Shown: one piece after another, positions 14,702 through 24,454 of the stretch
Layout of the letters: the number at the start of each line of letters is the position of its first letter
Numbering within the stretch: the stretch's first letter is position 1
Assembly (NCBI GenBank): GCA_011389985.1
Contig: JAABTH010000015.1
Coordinates: forward strand, 1 to 45,417
DNA length: 45,417 nucleotides
Direction: 5' to 3'
Origin: Bacillota bacterium
Lineage (GTDB): Bacteria; Bacillota; Dethiobacteria; DTU022
The notes under the pieces: model-generated
The model's database searches: none
What the model was told of the DNA's origin: nothing
Seen by the model: only the letters and a program-made list of their open reading frames with translations
Position numbers and translations under genes: made by a program

Positions 14702-17110
14702 ATGCAAGTATCATACCAGTGGTTGAAAGAATATATCGATCCTGGCATGAGTGCCGAGGAACTGGCTGAAAAAATGACTTTGTCCGGAATTGAAGTAGGC
14801 ACTGTCGAAAAATTCGGCCCTGAACTGTCTGGAGTAGTGGTCGGTCAGGTTTTAAAATTGGAGCCACATCCCGGAAGAGATAACCTCACCCTGGTTGAAG
14901 CAGGAGTAGGCAAAAAAGTATTTAGTATAGTATGTGGCGCCAGGAATATGAAGGTTGGCGATAAGGTAGCTGTAGCCACACCCGGCTCAAAACTACCAGG
15001 TCCCCGCCTCATTGAAGAGGCAATATTATACGGTGTGAAATCTTCCGGTATGCTCTGCTCAGCCCAGGAAATCGGCCTGGAACTTGGGGCCGAAGATGAA
15101 ATATTAATTTTAGAAAATGATGCCCCCCTGGGCGAACCGGTTGACAGGCTGCTTGGCTTTGACGATGAGATATTATACCTGGAGCTTACTCCCAACCGAT
15201 CAGACTGTCTTGGAATGATTAACGTTGCTTATGAAGTGGCCGCACTCACCGGTAACGAAGTAAAACTACCGCCGGCAAATCCGCCTGAAGTGACTAAAAG
15301 TGTCGAAGATGCAGCTAAAATAAGGGTTGATGATCAATTACTCTGCCCGCGTTACACGGCGAGGGTAATTGAAAATATAAAAATCAAACGCTCGCCTCTA
15401 TGGTTGCAGATGAAACTTCTAAAGGCCGGCATTCGTCCCATCAGTAACATAGTTGATATTACAAACTATATTATGTGGGAATTTGGCCAACCGCTTCATG
15501 CTTTTGACCTGCAGCATATAAATGAAAGAGAGATTATAGTCAGAAGAGCCGGAGATGATGAAGAACTTATTACCCTGGACGGAGTAAAAAGAAAGCTTGA
15601 TTCTGACGTTCTGGTAATTGCAGATGGTTCGGTCCCTGTAGGTTTAGCGGGGGTAATGGGTGGGGAAGATACTGAAATTACAGATAAAACAACAGAGGTT
15701 TTAGTTGAAGCTGCTGCCTTTGATCCTACCAATATCCGACGCACTGCCCGTCGTTTTACTTTGCCATCGGAAGCATCCCAGCGTTTTGAAAGAGGGGTTG
15801 ATCACGAAACGGTGATGATTGCTCAGAACAGGGCGGCCCTTTTGATCAGTCAAATAGTCGGTGGGGATGTTTTGAAGGGAGTCATAGACGTCAACTATTC
15901 AAAAGCCATACCGAAAAAAGTTAATGTCAGCCCGAAAAGAATTAACAAGGTGCTCGGTATGGAAATAGCAAGAGATGAAATTATTAATATCCTGAACCGG
16001 TTGCGTTTTCAAATCCGGGAAAATGAAGAACTTATAGAAGTTATTGTCCCTCTCAGGCGGCCCGACATCACTTTGGAAGAAGATATTATCGAAGAGGTGG
16101 CAAGGCTTTATGGTTATGACAAGATCCCGATATCTTTACCCAGCGGTGAGCTTATTGAAAATCGTGAATCTGAAAAAGAACGGCTTAAAAGCCAACTCAA
16201 GAATATATTAACTGCCTGCGGCTTTTATGAATGCATCAGCTATTCTTTTATTAATCCGGTTAACCTGGTGCGCCTGAGATTGTCTGATAAAGATAAGCGG
16301 ATGCAGACTATTCCGGTTCAAAACCCCTTTTCGGAAGAACAGGCCAGTATGCGGACAACAATAATACCGGGATTGCTAAAAGCAATTCAGCATAACATTA
16401 ATCACAGGGAGCTCAATCAATTGCTCTTTGAAATTGGTTCAGTATACGAAGCGAAGGAACTCCCTCTTAAAGATCTGCCTTTTGAAAGAGTAAAGATTTG
16501 CATGGCTGCAACAGGAGTGGTTCCAGAACCCAATTGGATTGCCCCTTCACGTGAAGCTGACTTTTTTATGGTAAAAGGCGTTTTAGAGAAAGTACTGAAC
16601 CGTTTGCAGATAGACAATGTTGAATATAAAGCTGAAAGTGAACCGTTTACACACCCGACCAGGAGTGCAAAAATTATAATAGACGGAAAATTACTCGGCT
16701 TTATTGGACAAATACATCCAGAAGTGGCCGGTATCTGGGATTTAACTCAACCGGTTACTGTATGCGAAATCGATTTTGACCTGTTGGCAGAGAAAGCCAA
16801 TATAGTGCCCAGGGTAGAGCCTGTACCACGATATCCTGCTGTCATAAGAGACCTGGCCCTTGTCGTGCCGCGTGATATTACAGCTTTGAAGCTTGAAACT
16901 GTCATGAAAGAGGCCGGTGGTGTTATACTGACAAAGGTTAAACTCTTTGATTTATATGAAGGCAAGCAAATACCTGAAGGTAAAAGAAGCCTGGCCTACT
17001 CCCTGACATTCAGAAGGGAAGAGACCACCCTTACAGATGCCGAAGTAAATGACAGGCTGGAGGATATCAAGAATGCACTTTTCAGCCTGGGAGCAGTACT
17101 CAGGGCTTGA
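14702..17110 (+). CDS. pheT: Phenylalanyl-tRNA synthetase beta subunit
   Basis: This 802-residue subunit has the standard order: an N-terminal domain with the tRNA-binding OB fold (about 40-150, GVVVGQVLKLEPHP), the B3/B4 editing domain that removes mischarged Tyr, B5 (about 400-470), the catalytic-like core, and a C-terminal FDX-ACB anticodon-binding domain (RYPAVIRDLALVVP onward). The length equals that of Bacillus PheT. ATG 14702 follows GGGGGAGA. It is co-transcribed with pheS behind the T-box. The AT-rich 107-base gap between the two has only a weak 9-bp stem (14619-14627 with 14644-14652). Confidence 0.97.
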   Translation: MQVSYQWLKEYIDPGMSAEELAEKMTLSGIEVGTVEKFGPELSGVVVGQVLKLEPHPGRDNLTLVEAGVGKKVFSIVCGARNMKVGDKVAVATPGSKLPGPRLIEEAILYGVKSSGMLCSAQEIGLELGAEDEILILENDAPLGEPVDRLLGFDDEILYLELTPNRSDCLGMINVAYEVAALTGNEVKLPPANPPEVTKSVEDAAKIRVDDQLLCPRYTARVIENIKIKRSPLWLQMKLLKAGIRPISNIVDITNYIMWEFGQPLHAFDLQHINEREIIVRRAGDDEELITLDGVKRKLDSDVLVIADGSVPVGLAGVMGGEDTEITDKTTEVLVEAAAFDPTNIRRTARRFTLPSEASQRFERGVDHETVMIAQNRAALLISQIVGGDVLKGVIDVNYSKAIPKKVNVSPKRINKVLGMEIARDEIINILNRLRFQIRENEELIEVIVPLRRPDITLEEDIIEEVARLYGYDKIPISLPSGELIENRESEKERLKSQLKNILTACGFYECISYSFINPVNLVRLRLSDKDKRMQTIPVQNPFSEEQASMRTTIIPGLLKAIQHNINHRELNQLLFEIGSVYEAKELPLKDLPFERVKICMAATGVVPEPNWIAPSREADFFMVKGVLEKVLNRLQIDNVEYKAESEPFTHPTRSAKIIIDGKLLGFIGQIHPEVAGIWDLTQPVTVCEIDFDLLAEKANIVPRVEPVPRYPAVIRDLALVVPRDITALKLETVMKEAGGVILTKVKLFDLYEGKQIPEGKRSLAYSLTFRREETTLTDAEVNDRLEDIKNALFSLGAVLRA

Positions 17111-17186
17111 TCAGGCAGGATATCAGTTATTAAATCGCGAATCTTGCTCCATAAGGCTTGCACTCAGAGGAAAGCGGGCGAAACAG

Positions 17187-17462
17187 ATGGAGGATAATGG
17201 TAAAAACAGGGTTACTATATCGATTATGGGTGAAGAATATATTCTCCGGGGCTCTTCTTCAACCGATGAGATGCATAGGATCGGTAGTTATGTTGATCAC
17301 CTGATGAGAACTCTTGCAGAAAAAAATATTCAGATGAGCAAACATAAAATCGCGGTTCTGGCTGCATTAAACCTGGCAGATGAGCTTTTTAAGATTAAAG
17401 AAAATATAAATGCAGACGTAGATACTGAAGAGGGCAGGGAATCTGATCATGAACTGGCTTGA
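17187..17462 (+). CDS. zapA: Cell division protein ZapA
   Basis: This 91-residue protein stabilises FtsZ bundles at the division site. It shows the ZapA fold: an N-terminal strand region (NRVTISIMGEEYILRG), then a long helix that forms a coiled-coil dimer, with the characteristic HKIAVLAALNLADELFKIK. ATG 17187 gives the usual family start, although the ribosome binding site is weak (AGAGG 17 bases upstream), so the start is provisional. The longer open frame from 17049 overlaps pheT and is not supported. The gene overlaps cvpA by 14 bp. pheT-zapA-cvpA-mutS2 is a common Firmicutes order. Confidence 0.9.
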   Translation: MEDNGKNRVTISIMGEEYILRGSSSTDEMHRIGSYVDHLMRTLAEKNIQMSKHKIAVLAALNLADELFKIKENINADVDTEEGRESDHELA

Positions 17463-18018
17463 TATCCTGCTCTTAGTGATTTTATTTTTGCACCTGATCA
17501 GCGGATACTCCCGTGGTATGGTCAAACAGTTATTTGACATACTTGGGTTTTTAGTCATAATACTTCTGTCTTTTTGGGGCAGTAGATTGTTTAGTGATCG
17601 CCTTGCTGTATTAATTGATCCAGAAGACATCATCCCCCATCACGACCTCATTCAGAGTCTGGGCCTTGAAGTTGCCCTTGAAAAAGCTCCTCAGCTCATT
17701 GCCGGTGTGGTAACATTTTTACTGTTGCTGCTTGCACTTAGCCTTATTTTCCGTCTTTTCTCGGGCGGTTTCAGGTGGATTAACCGTGTTCCCGTTATCG
17801 GTTTTTTAAATCGAATTGGCGGTTTGGTTCTTGGAGCATTCGTCGGGGTGGTTTTTGTTTATATTATTATTACTGCCGTTGGGCTGATACCGCTGAATCT
17901 TTTTATGGAAGCTCTTCAAAATTCTGAAGTTGTCTTTTTCGCTGATCATTATCTAACACCATTTGTTGATCAACTCAAGGAAATAGCTGTCAACTATTAC
18001 CTCAGCCTGAACGGATAA
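17449..18018 (+). CDS. CvpA-family membrane protein
   Basis: This 189-residue inner membrane protein has about four hydrophobic segments (near residues 3-25, 27-47, 81-101 and 122-145). It carries the family's first-helix pattern NWLDILLLVILFLHLISGYSRG and the loop before the last segment, NRVPVIGFLNRIGGLVLGAFVG. CvpA proteins are linked to colicin V production and envelope integrity, but their activity is unclear. AGGGA lies 8 bases before the ATG, inside the end of zapA. Its position between zapA and mutS2 is conserved in Firmicutes. Confidence 0.88.
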   Translation: MNWLDILLLVILFLHLISGYSRGMVKQLFDILGFLVIILLSFWGSRLFSDRLAVLIDPEDIIPHHDLIQSLGLEVALEKAPQLIAGVVTFLLLLLALSLIFRLFSGGFRWINRVPVIGFLNRIGGLVLGAFVGVVFVYIIITAVGLIPLNLFMEALQNSEVVFFADHYLTPFVDQLKEIAVNYYLSLNG

Positions 18019-18074
18019 CATATTACTCATTAGCGGATTGTGTCCATTTCAGGCAGGCAGGAAAGGATAACCTT

Positions 18075-18668
18075 TTGCCCTTGTATTTTAATGATCTGGG
18101 TCGATTGAATACCGAAGAAGTGGCCAGGGGGCTCCTTGGCCATTACCTTTGTCATGAAACAACCTCGGGATTGATATCCGGTATTATCGTTGAAACAGAA
18201 GCATACCTGGAAAAAAATGATTCGGCCTGTCATGCCGCCCGAGGAATAACCAGGCGTAATGCAACCATGTTTGGCCCGGCGGGGCGTGCTTATGTATATT
18301 TTGTTTACGGCAATTACTATTGCCTCAATGTCGTAACCGGATCGGAAGGTTCAGGTGAAGCTGTTTTAATTCGTGCAGTTGAACCGGCTACAGGAATTGA
18401 GATAATGCAGCATAACCGCGGCAAGAATTGCAAATTAACAAACCTGGCCAACGGACCAGGGAAATTGTGTATTGCTTATGGTATTGATAAAAGGTACGAT
18501 GGACATGACTTGAATAAAAAACCTTTGTACCTGGCAGAAAATAGTAACCCTGGTTATTATGAAACAGCAGCTACCAGTCGCATCGGTATATCAACTGCCA
18601 GAGATAAATTGTTACGGTTTATTATAAAGGGAAATAATTATCTATCAAGGAGAGAGCCAATTGGCTGA
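18075..18668 (+). CDS. 3-methyladenine (alkyladenine) DNA glycosylase, AAG/MPG family
   Basis: This 197-residue base excision repair enzyme removes alkylated or deaminated purines. Family motifs are ARGLLGHYLCHE, the active-site segment VETEAYLEKNDSACHA with the catalytic glutamate, RNATMFGPAGRAYVYFVYG, and NGPGKLCIAYGI. The start TTG 18075 follows AGGAAAGG (18059-18066) at about 8 bases. It overlaps mutS2 by 8 bp, so the two repair-related genes are probably translated together. The length matches bacterial members of about 195-205 residues. Confidence 0.93.
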   Translation: MPLYFNDLGRLNTEEVARGLLGHYLCHETTSGLISGIIVETEAYLEKNDSACHAARGITRRNATMFGPAGRAYVYFVYGNYYCLNVVTGSEGSGEAVLIRAVEPATGIEIMQHNRGKNCKLTNLANGPGKLCIAYGIDKRYDGHDLNKKPLYLAENSNPGYYETAATSRIGISTARDKLLRFIIKGNNYLSRREPIG

Positions 18669-21051
18669 GGTTATTAGAAAGCGGGAAATAGAAATACTTG
18701 AATTTGATCAAATCAGAAAAACGCTGGCAGGGATGACAGTAAGCCCAATGGCAGCAGGTAAGGCTGAATCTTTAACTCCTTCAGCCGATTTTGTTCAGGT
18801 AGGCCGTTGGCACAAAGAAACTGCTGAAGGCCGAATGCTTTGCTTGAAGAATGCCTTTACTCCATCCGCTGTAGACGATATCTCAGGAACAGTATCGAGA
18901 TCAAAAAAAGGAGCGATTCTCTCAGGCGCAGAATTAGCTGTTGTTATGTCCTTCATAAAGGCGGCAAAACGCTGGATTGTTTTTTTTAAAGATAACGAGC
19001 AGGCACTTTTATATCCACTAACAGCTGAACTTGCCGGATTAATCGACCCCTGTCGCGAACTTCACTCTGAGCTTGAAAAATCTATTGACCAGGAAGGAAT
19101 TGTTCTGGATAGCGCCTCAAGTTTGCTGCAGTCTATCCGAAGAAAAAAACAGGCGCTTCAAAATAAAATCAGGGATAAACTGGATGACTATATTCGTGGC
19201 GCGAATACCAGGAAATATTTACAGGAAGCTCTCGTAACTATACGTGGTGGGCGTTACGTGTTGCCTGTAAAACAGGAATACAGGCAGTACCTTGACGGCG
19301 TAGTTCACGATCAGTCTGCCAGCGGTGCAACCTTGTTTATCGAACCAATGCCCGTGGTCCAAATGCAAAATGAGCTGACCGGGCTGCACCGTCAGGAAGA
19401 GCAGGAAATCGAACGTATTTTATACAAACTTAGCGGGTTGCTGGCAGATTCGGCAGAAGCGCTTTTACAGAACGGATCACTTTATGGCGATCTCGATTTT
19501 ATAGTAGCCCGTGGCAAATTCAGCCTTTCAATAGCAGGTAATGAACCGGAGTTTTTAAGTAAAGTTAATTCTGTAATTATTCTTGAGAATGCAACGCATC
19601 CCCTGTTGCCGGGAGAAAAGGTTCCCCTTAAAGTTGAGTTGGGAGATCCGGTCAGAACTCTTGTAGTAACCGGCCCCAACACTGGAGGAAAGACAGTTGC
19701 TCTAAAAACAATTGGCCTTATGGCCGTAATGGCCCAATGCGGTCTGCAGATTCCTGCTGAACGTGGAACAATGATGCCTGTTTACGGGAAGATACGGGCA
19801 GATATTGGTGATGAACAGAGTATAGCGCAATCACTGAGTACATTTTCCGGCCACATGAAAAATATTATTGAAATAGTAAAAGAATGCGGCCCTGATTCCC
19901 TTGTTTTATTTGATGAACTCGGTGCCGGAACCGATCCTTCCGAAGGAGCGGCACTGGCCATGGCCATTCTAGAGGAACTTACCAACAGTAAAGCAATGAC
20001 CGTGGCAACTACCCATATTAACGAGTTAAAGCTATTTGCCCAGGTACGGGAAAAAATGCAAAATGCTGCTATGGAATTTGATCCCGATACCCTTACCCCC
20101 ACTTACAGGCTGCTCCAGGGAGTACCAGGCCAGAGTAATGCTTTTTATATCGCCGAACAAATGGGGTTACCTGCTAATATAATGCAGAAAGCAAAAAGCT
20201 TTGTCCACAGGTCTCATGATCAGGTCGAGGCGGTTATTGCCAGCCTTGTTGAAGACCAGCAGCGTTACCATCGTGACAGCCACCAGGCAGCGCTTGAAAG
20301 AAGTAAGGCTGAAATGCTCATGACCGAATTGGAAAGTGAACGCGAACTACTCCGGGCCAGGCGCGAAGATATATTGAAGGAAGCACGTGATGAGGCTAAA
20401 CAGCTGGTTAAAAAGACAAAAGGAGTCACAGATCAGCTAATAAAAGAGTTAAAGGCAATAAAAAAAACCCAGGTTGAAATACCCGCTTCCAGAGTAGAAG
20501 AGATAAGACAGGATTTAAACCTGCTAAAACAGGACATTGAAACCGACGAAGAAAAAGATTATGCTGATGAAGAAATAATAACTGCTGAAGATTTAAACCC
20601 GGGTCAGATTGTTTATATCCGCAGTCTCAGGCAGAAGGGTGAAGTGCTGTCATTTGATGGTGACGAGGCCCAGGTTCAGGTGGGATCAATTAAAGTTCAT
20701 CTACCTCTTGGTGAGCTAAAGATCGAAAAGGATAAACAAGGGCGAAAAAAGGAAGAATCACTAAAGAAAAGCTCAGGCGGTTATAGCGTTACGAAAGATC
20801 TCGCCATCAGCAATTCCATTGATCTGCGCGGATTAAACCTTGACGAAGCACGTCCCCTGGTCGATAAACTATTGGATAACGCTCTCTGGGCCGGTCTGAA
20901 CAGGGTTGACGTTATACACGGTAAAGGAACCGGCAAGCTTAAAGAGGGCTTACGAATCTACCTGAAAGATCACCCCCTGGTAAGAACAATACGTGGAGGC
21001 ACTCCTGCAGAAGGTGGCGAGGGTGTAACAATTGTGGAAATAAACGCATGA
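18661..21051 (+). CDS. mutS2: MutS2 family ATPase with Smr nuclease domain
   Basis: This 796-residue protein has the MutS core and ATPase: Walker A TGPNTGGKT at about residue 339, Walker B LVLFDELGAGTD, and the trans-acting helix after it. A long helical segment follows (about 515-640, rich in E and K), then the C-terminal Smr domain with DLRGLNLDEA and HGKGTGKL. MutS2 lacks the mismatch-recognition domain and is known for suppressing recombination or rescuing collided ribosomes in Firmicutes. TTG 18661 follows AAGGAGA (18647-18653) by about 8 bases. The small unknown gene at 21086 follows after 34 bases. Confidence 0.96.
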   Translation: MAEVIRKREIEILEFDQIRKTLAGMTVSPMAAGKAESLTPSADFVQVGRWHKETAEGRMLCLKNAFTPSAVDDISGTVSRSKKGAILSGAELAVVMSFIKAAKRWIVFFKDNEQALLYPLTAELAGLIDPCRELHSELEKSIDQEGIVLDSASSLLQSIRRKKQALQNKIRDKLDDYIRGANTRKYLQEALVTIRGGRYVLPVKQEYRQYLDGVVHDQSASGATLFIEPMPVVQMQNELTGLHRQEEQEIERILYKLSGLLADSAEALLQNGSLYGDLDFIVARGKFSLSIAGNEPEFLSKVNSVIILENATHPLLPGEKVPLKVELGDPVRTLVVTGPNTGGKTVALKTIGLMAVMAQCGLQIPAERGTMMPVYGKIRADIGDEQSIAQSLSTFSGHMKNIIEIVKECGPDSLVLFDELGAGTDPSEGAALAMAILEELTNSKAMTVATTHINELKLFAQVREKMQNAAMEFDPDTLTPTYRLLQGVPGQSNAFYIAEQMGLPANIMQKAKSFVHRSHDQVEAVIASLVEDQQRYHRDSHQAALERSKAEMLMTELESERELLRARREDILKEARDEAKQLVKKTKGVTDQLIKELKAIKKTQVEIPASRVEEIRQDLNLLKQDIETDEEKDYADEEIITAEDLNPGQIVYIRSLRQKGEVLSFDGDEAQVQVGSIKVHLPLGELKIEKDKQGRKKEESLKKSSGGYSVTKDLAISNSIDLRGLNLDEARPLVDKLLDNALWAGLNRVDVIHGKGTGKLKEGLRIYLKDHPLVRTIRGGTPAEGGEGVTIVEINA

Positions 21052-21085
21052 TAAAAATTATTGGCAGTTTCGGGGGAGAGCGGCT

Positions 21086-21352
21086 ATGGTTGAAGAAAAA
21101 CTGACTAAAGCCATTATTAAACTGCTTGAGCCGGGTATTTATAAAACAACCGCCCAAATTGCTGAAGAAGTTCGCACGGAATACTTTAACCTGTGGCGGC
21201 AGCTTGAAAAGGAAGGGGAGATGCTTTACGGTAAAAGCTGCAGTTCGGTTCAGCAGCCTTATACCCGTATCTCCCAGGTTTTATTCGCTTTGTCTTCAGA
21301 TATCTGTCTGCGAAAACGTAAAGGTAATCATTATACCTGGAGCAGACGGTAA
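21086..21352 (+). CDS. Small protein of unknown function downstream of mutS2
   Basis: This 88-residue basic protein begins at ATG 21086 after GGGGGAGAG (about 21071-21079). It has no signal peptide or membrane segment. The N-terminal half (IIKLLEPGIYKTTAQIAEEV) looks like a helix-turn-helix or winged-helix unit. The end (LRKRKGNHYTWSRR) resembles the basic wing of such folds, where a reader protein contacts nucleic acid. I do not recognise a named family. It may be cotranscribed with mutS2, and it faces the convergent penicillin-binding protein gene. An overlapping frame (21126-21362) lacks a ribosome binding site and looks like a shadow. Confidence 0.65.
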   Translation: MVEEKLTKAIIKLLEPGIYKTTAQIAEEVRTEYFNLWRQLEKEGEMLYGKSCSSVQQPYTRISQVLFALSSDICLRKRKGNHYTWSRR

Positions 21353-21391
21353 TTCTCAATAAAAAACAATTAAAGTTGCAATCTACCTAAA

Positions 21392-24244
21392 CTAGTTATC
21401 TTCAGGCATTCGATTTGTAGTTACAACCAGGTTAACCGTGCTGCCCTTGTATACTGTTGATCCCGCTGCCGGAAATTGAGATATAACAGTTCTTCTTGGC
21501 TGATCCGGATCATATTCCTGGATTATTGTGCCAACCCGTAACCCCAGCCTCGATAATTTCATTTCTGCTATAGCCTGGAAGGTGTTTGTTAAATCGGGGA
21601 TAACAACAGATGTGTTATCCTCTGGCTGCAATATTCCTCCTCCGCCTGGCATCGTAGTTTTCTGGACAGCGACAGTTGCTGAATCTGACATGGTCCCATC
21701 AGCGAATATGGCTGCAAGAGAATAAGTTAAAAACCCTTCCGCTTCGTCGTCTAGATATTGTCGAGTGATTGAATCAAGTTTTACTGAATAGCTATCGCCT
21801 GTAGCCTGAACATCTCTTGTCAGGATAAAACCTGAAATATCAGGTCCATTATACTGCCACTGCAGCGTTACACCGCCTGAGGTTACATACGCATTAAAAA
21901 GACTTATTTCATTCGTAGTTACCCCCGTTCGCTCCATCATGTCGGTAAGGCCGCCCGGTTGCATCTCCTTAGCATCTTCAGGCCCACGGCCAGGTCCGCC
22001 TTTTGAAGACCATCTTTCATCAGTAGTAATATACGGCGGCCGGTTATAGAACATGCCGGTATGCATATTGCATGTTTGACCAGGAGCATTGCCGGCTATA
22101 AAATAATCGCTTACAACCGTGCCGGCAGCCCTGCAAGATTCGTTGGGCAGTAAACCTGATCTGCTGCAAACAGAGACACTTACAATTCCATCAGGCCTTT
22201 CAAATTCCCTGATTTCAAGAGTTTCAAATGCTTCTAAAAACACCTCACGCAAAAAGGCGGTTGAGTAACGCCAACCTTGCTGAATGCTGCCAATTTTCGG
22301 TTCATCGTAACCCATCCAGAAGGAAGCAACCAGGTTGGGGGTATAAGCAACAAGATAAACATCTTTCCAGTTTTCTGTAGTGCCGGTTTTGGCGGCAACG
22401 GGCCGGTCAATCTGCAGTGCCCTGCCCAGATAGTTTGTAACGAAATCCTGAAGGATATCATTAACTAAAAAAACAGCCTGCGGACTTAGTATTTGCTGAG
22501 GATTTACCACGTTTTCAAAGATAACTTCTCCGCTGCGATCCACAATTTTTTCAATTGCATGCAGCTCAACTTTTACCCCGTTGTTGGCATATACACTGTA
22601 AGCCTGGGCCATATCAATGGCACTAACACCGTTAGTCAGGGCGCCCAGGGTAAGGCTGAGGTTATCCAGTTCATCCGGATGCAAGGTTGAAATGCCCATT
22701 TTTTCGGCGTAAGCGGCTCCCACACGCGGCCCCAGAGCTTCGATTGTTCTTATGGCCGGTATATTGTAAGACATGTAGAGAGCTTCACGGGCGGTGATCA
22801 TGCCTCTGAATCTGAAATCAAAGTTTTCCGGAAACCAGTTGCCGGCAGGGTTGATGTATGGTGAATCGTCCAAAGTTGAGCCGGCGCCAGCCAAAACCCC
22901 TTCTTCAAAAGCCGGCCCGTAAGTAGTAATCGGCTTGATGGCAGAACCGGGTTGACGTAAAGTGTTAAAACGCAGCACTTCGTCAAATTTTTTACGATAT
23001 TCACGTCCGCCGCCGAGAGCTTTAATCTGCCCGGTAACAGGATCTGCAACAACAATAGCAGCCTGCGGTTGCGGCACACCATTGTCTTCATCTAATAATT
23101 CCTCTATCTGGGTTCTCGTCAAATCCTGCCCTGCAGGCAGTTCAGCTATTACTTCCTTCGCTTTGGGCATATTGACGAGTATAGTAGTTGGATATAAATC
23201 TGATCTTCCAAGGACTTCCTCTACGTGATTTTGCATCGGTGGCTCGAGCGTTGTGTAAACGCGCAGACCGCCTGTATAGATAGCCCTGTAGGCTTCATCT
23301 ACTGAGCCTATAGAGGGTATTGCCTTTAAGATCCTGATAAGCTCGTGGTGAACCACATAATCTACAAAGTGCGGGTATGGATAATCTTCACTGGGGGCGC
23401 TCGAATAATTCATATTCTGATTTAAAGCCTGCTGATATTCTTCTTCGCTGATCAATTCCAGTCGGTGCATGTTATAAAGTACCAGTTCCATGCGCTCTTC
23501 AGCAGCAGCTTCATTATCAATGGGGTTGTAATAGTTTGGCGAGCGCAAGGCTGCAGCAAGTATAGCGCCTTCGGCAATTGTCAAGTCGCTTACATTTTTA
23601 TTGAAATAAGTTTGTGCAGCTGCTTCTACTCCGTAAGCTCCGTTGCCGAAATACATACGGTTTAGATGAAGAGTAAGAATTTCTTCCTTTGAATAGTTTC
23701 TTTCCAGTTGGATGGCAAGCCAAATCTCCTGTACCTTGCGTTTATAGCTTGTTTCAGTTGTTAAAAAAGCATTTTGAGCGAGTTGTTGGGTAAGAGTGCT
23801 TGCACCCTGGACAATAGAACCGGCCCTCAGGTTTGCAAAAAAAGCTCTGAAACTACCGATAACATCAAAGCCGAAGTGGCTGTAAAAACGTTCATCTTCA
23901 ATAGCAATAAAGGCTTTTTGGACATGTACCGGAATCTCGCTAAGATTTACAACAATGCGGTTTTGCTCTTCGTGTAAAGAGGTGATTTCAACGCCATTGC
24001 TGTCATATAGATAAGATGTCTCCACCGTTGCAAGACGTTCGGGGTCAAGCGGGGGAGCTTCATTAATATAGCTGTATGCTATGGCTGCAACTGCTCCGCC
24101 AACAGCTATTGCCAGGATCAAAGTAACTAGCAGAATGATTTTCAATGCAGGCCGTTTTTTTCTCTCTTTAACCGGCTTGTTAATACGTTTATCTTTTATT
24201 TTATTATTTTTTTGCTGATCAAACGGTGTTTTATTCTCTGCCAA
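21392..24244 (-). CDS. Class A penicillin-binding protein (PBP1A type) with FN3-like and PASTA domains
   Basis: This 950-residue protein polymerises and crosslinks peptidoglycan outside the membrane. A basic cytoplasmic tail and one transmembrane segment (residues 35-58) precede the GT51 glycosyltransferase domain, whose catalytic glutamate is Glu116 in EDERFYSHFG with the GASTLTQQLAQN motif after it. The transpeptidase domain has S434-x-x-K437, SYN (492-494) and KTG (619-621). After it come an FN3-like unit (about 790-860) and a PASTA domain (about 878-943), which bind wall material. AGGAGG-type sequence lies upstream of the start. The gene stands alone on the minus strand, convergent with mutS2 and divergent from the acyl-CoA synthetase gene. 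Confidence 0.95.
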   Translation of the reverse strand: MAENKTPFDQQKNNKIKDKRINKPVKERKKRPALKIILLVTLILAIAVGGAVAAIAYSYINEAPPLDPERLATVETSYLYDSNGVEITSLHEEQNRIVVNLSEIPVHVQKAFIAIEDERFYSHFGFDVIGSFRAFFANLRAGSIVQGASTLTQQLAQNAFLTTETSYKRKVQEIWLAIQLERNYSKEEILTLHLNRMYFGNGAYGVEAAAQTYFNKNVSDLTIAEGAILAAALRSPNYYNPIDNEAAAEERMELVLYNMHRLELISEEEYQQALNQNMNYSSAPSEDYPYPHFVDYVVHHELIRILKAIPSIGSVDEAYRAIYTGGLRVYTTLEPPMQNHVEEVLGRSDLYPTTILVNMPKAKEVIAELPAGQDLTRTQIEELLDEDNGVPQPQAAIVVADPVTGQIKALGGGREYRKKFDEVLRFNTLRQPGSAIKPITTYGPAFEEGVLAGAGSTLDDSPYINPAGNWFPENFDFRFRGMITAREALYMSYNIPAIRTIEALGPRVGAAYAEKMGISTLHPDELDNLSLTLGALTNGVSAIDMAQAYSVYANNGVKVELHAIEKIVDRSGEVIFENVVNPQQILSPQAVFLVNDILQDFVTNYLGRALQIDRPVAAKTGTTENWKDVYLVAYTPNLVASFWMGYDEPKIGSIQQGWRYSTAFLREVFLEAFETLEIREFERPDGIVSVSVCSRSGLLPNESCRAAGTVVSDYFIAGNAPGQTCNMHTGMFYNRPPYITTDERWSSKGGPGRGPEDAKEMQPGGLTDMMERTGVTTNEISLFNAYVTSGGVTLQWQYNGPDISGFILTRDVQATGDSYSVKLDSITRQYLDDEAEGFLTYSLAAIFADGTMSDSATVAVQKTTMPGGGGILQPEDNTSVVIPDLTNTFQAIAEMKLSRLGLRVGTIIQEYDPDQPRRTVISQFPAAGSTVYKGSTVNLVVTTNRMPEDN

Positions 24245-24286
24245 CTAAGTATCAGCCTCCTTGAAAACTTAAAATCATCTATTTTG

Positions 24287-24295
24287 ATTATAACA
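24287..24295 (-). promoter_or_regulatory. Possible extended -10 promoter for the penicillin-binding protein gene
   Basis: On the minus strand TGTTATAAT combines TATAAT (24292-24287) with a TG extension. The -35 region is weak. It lies about 45 bases upstream of the start codon. The 210-base divergent spacer 24245-24454 is otherwise AT-rich and without a gene. Confidence 0.4.
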
Positions 24296-24454
24296 TAAGG
24301 AACCAAAGGTTTTAATTCTGAAAGTTTATTCTTCAAGTTTTTTAAGAACCGAAATAAAATAAAAACTATACCAATTTATTAATTGATCATGTAAAATATT
24401 AATGAGTAAAAATATCTTAACAGGCAAGCCAGCAATAAAAGGAAGGGGCCGAGC

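Noticed and set aside
17049-17186. Longer ZapA reading frame
   Set aside because: It overlaps the end of pheT in another frame, has no ribosome binding site and does not match the family start.
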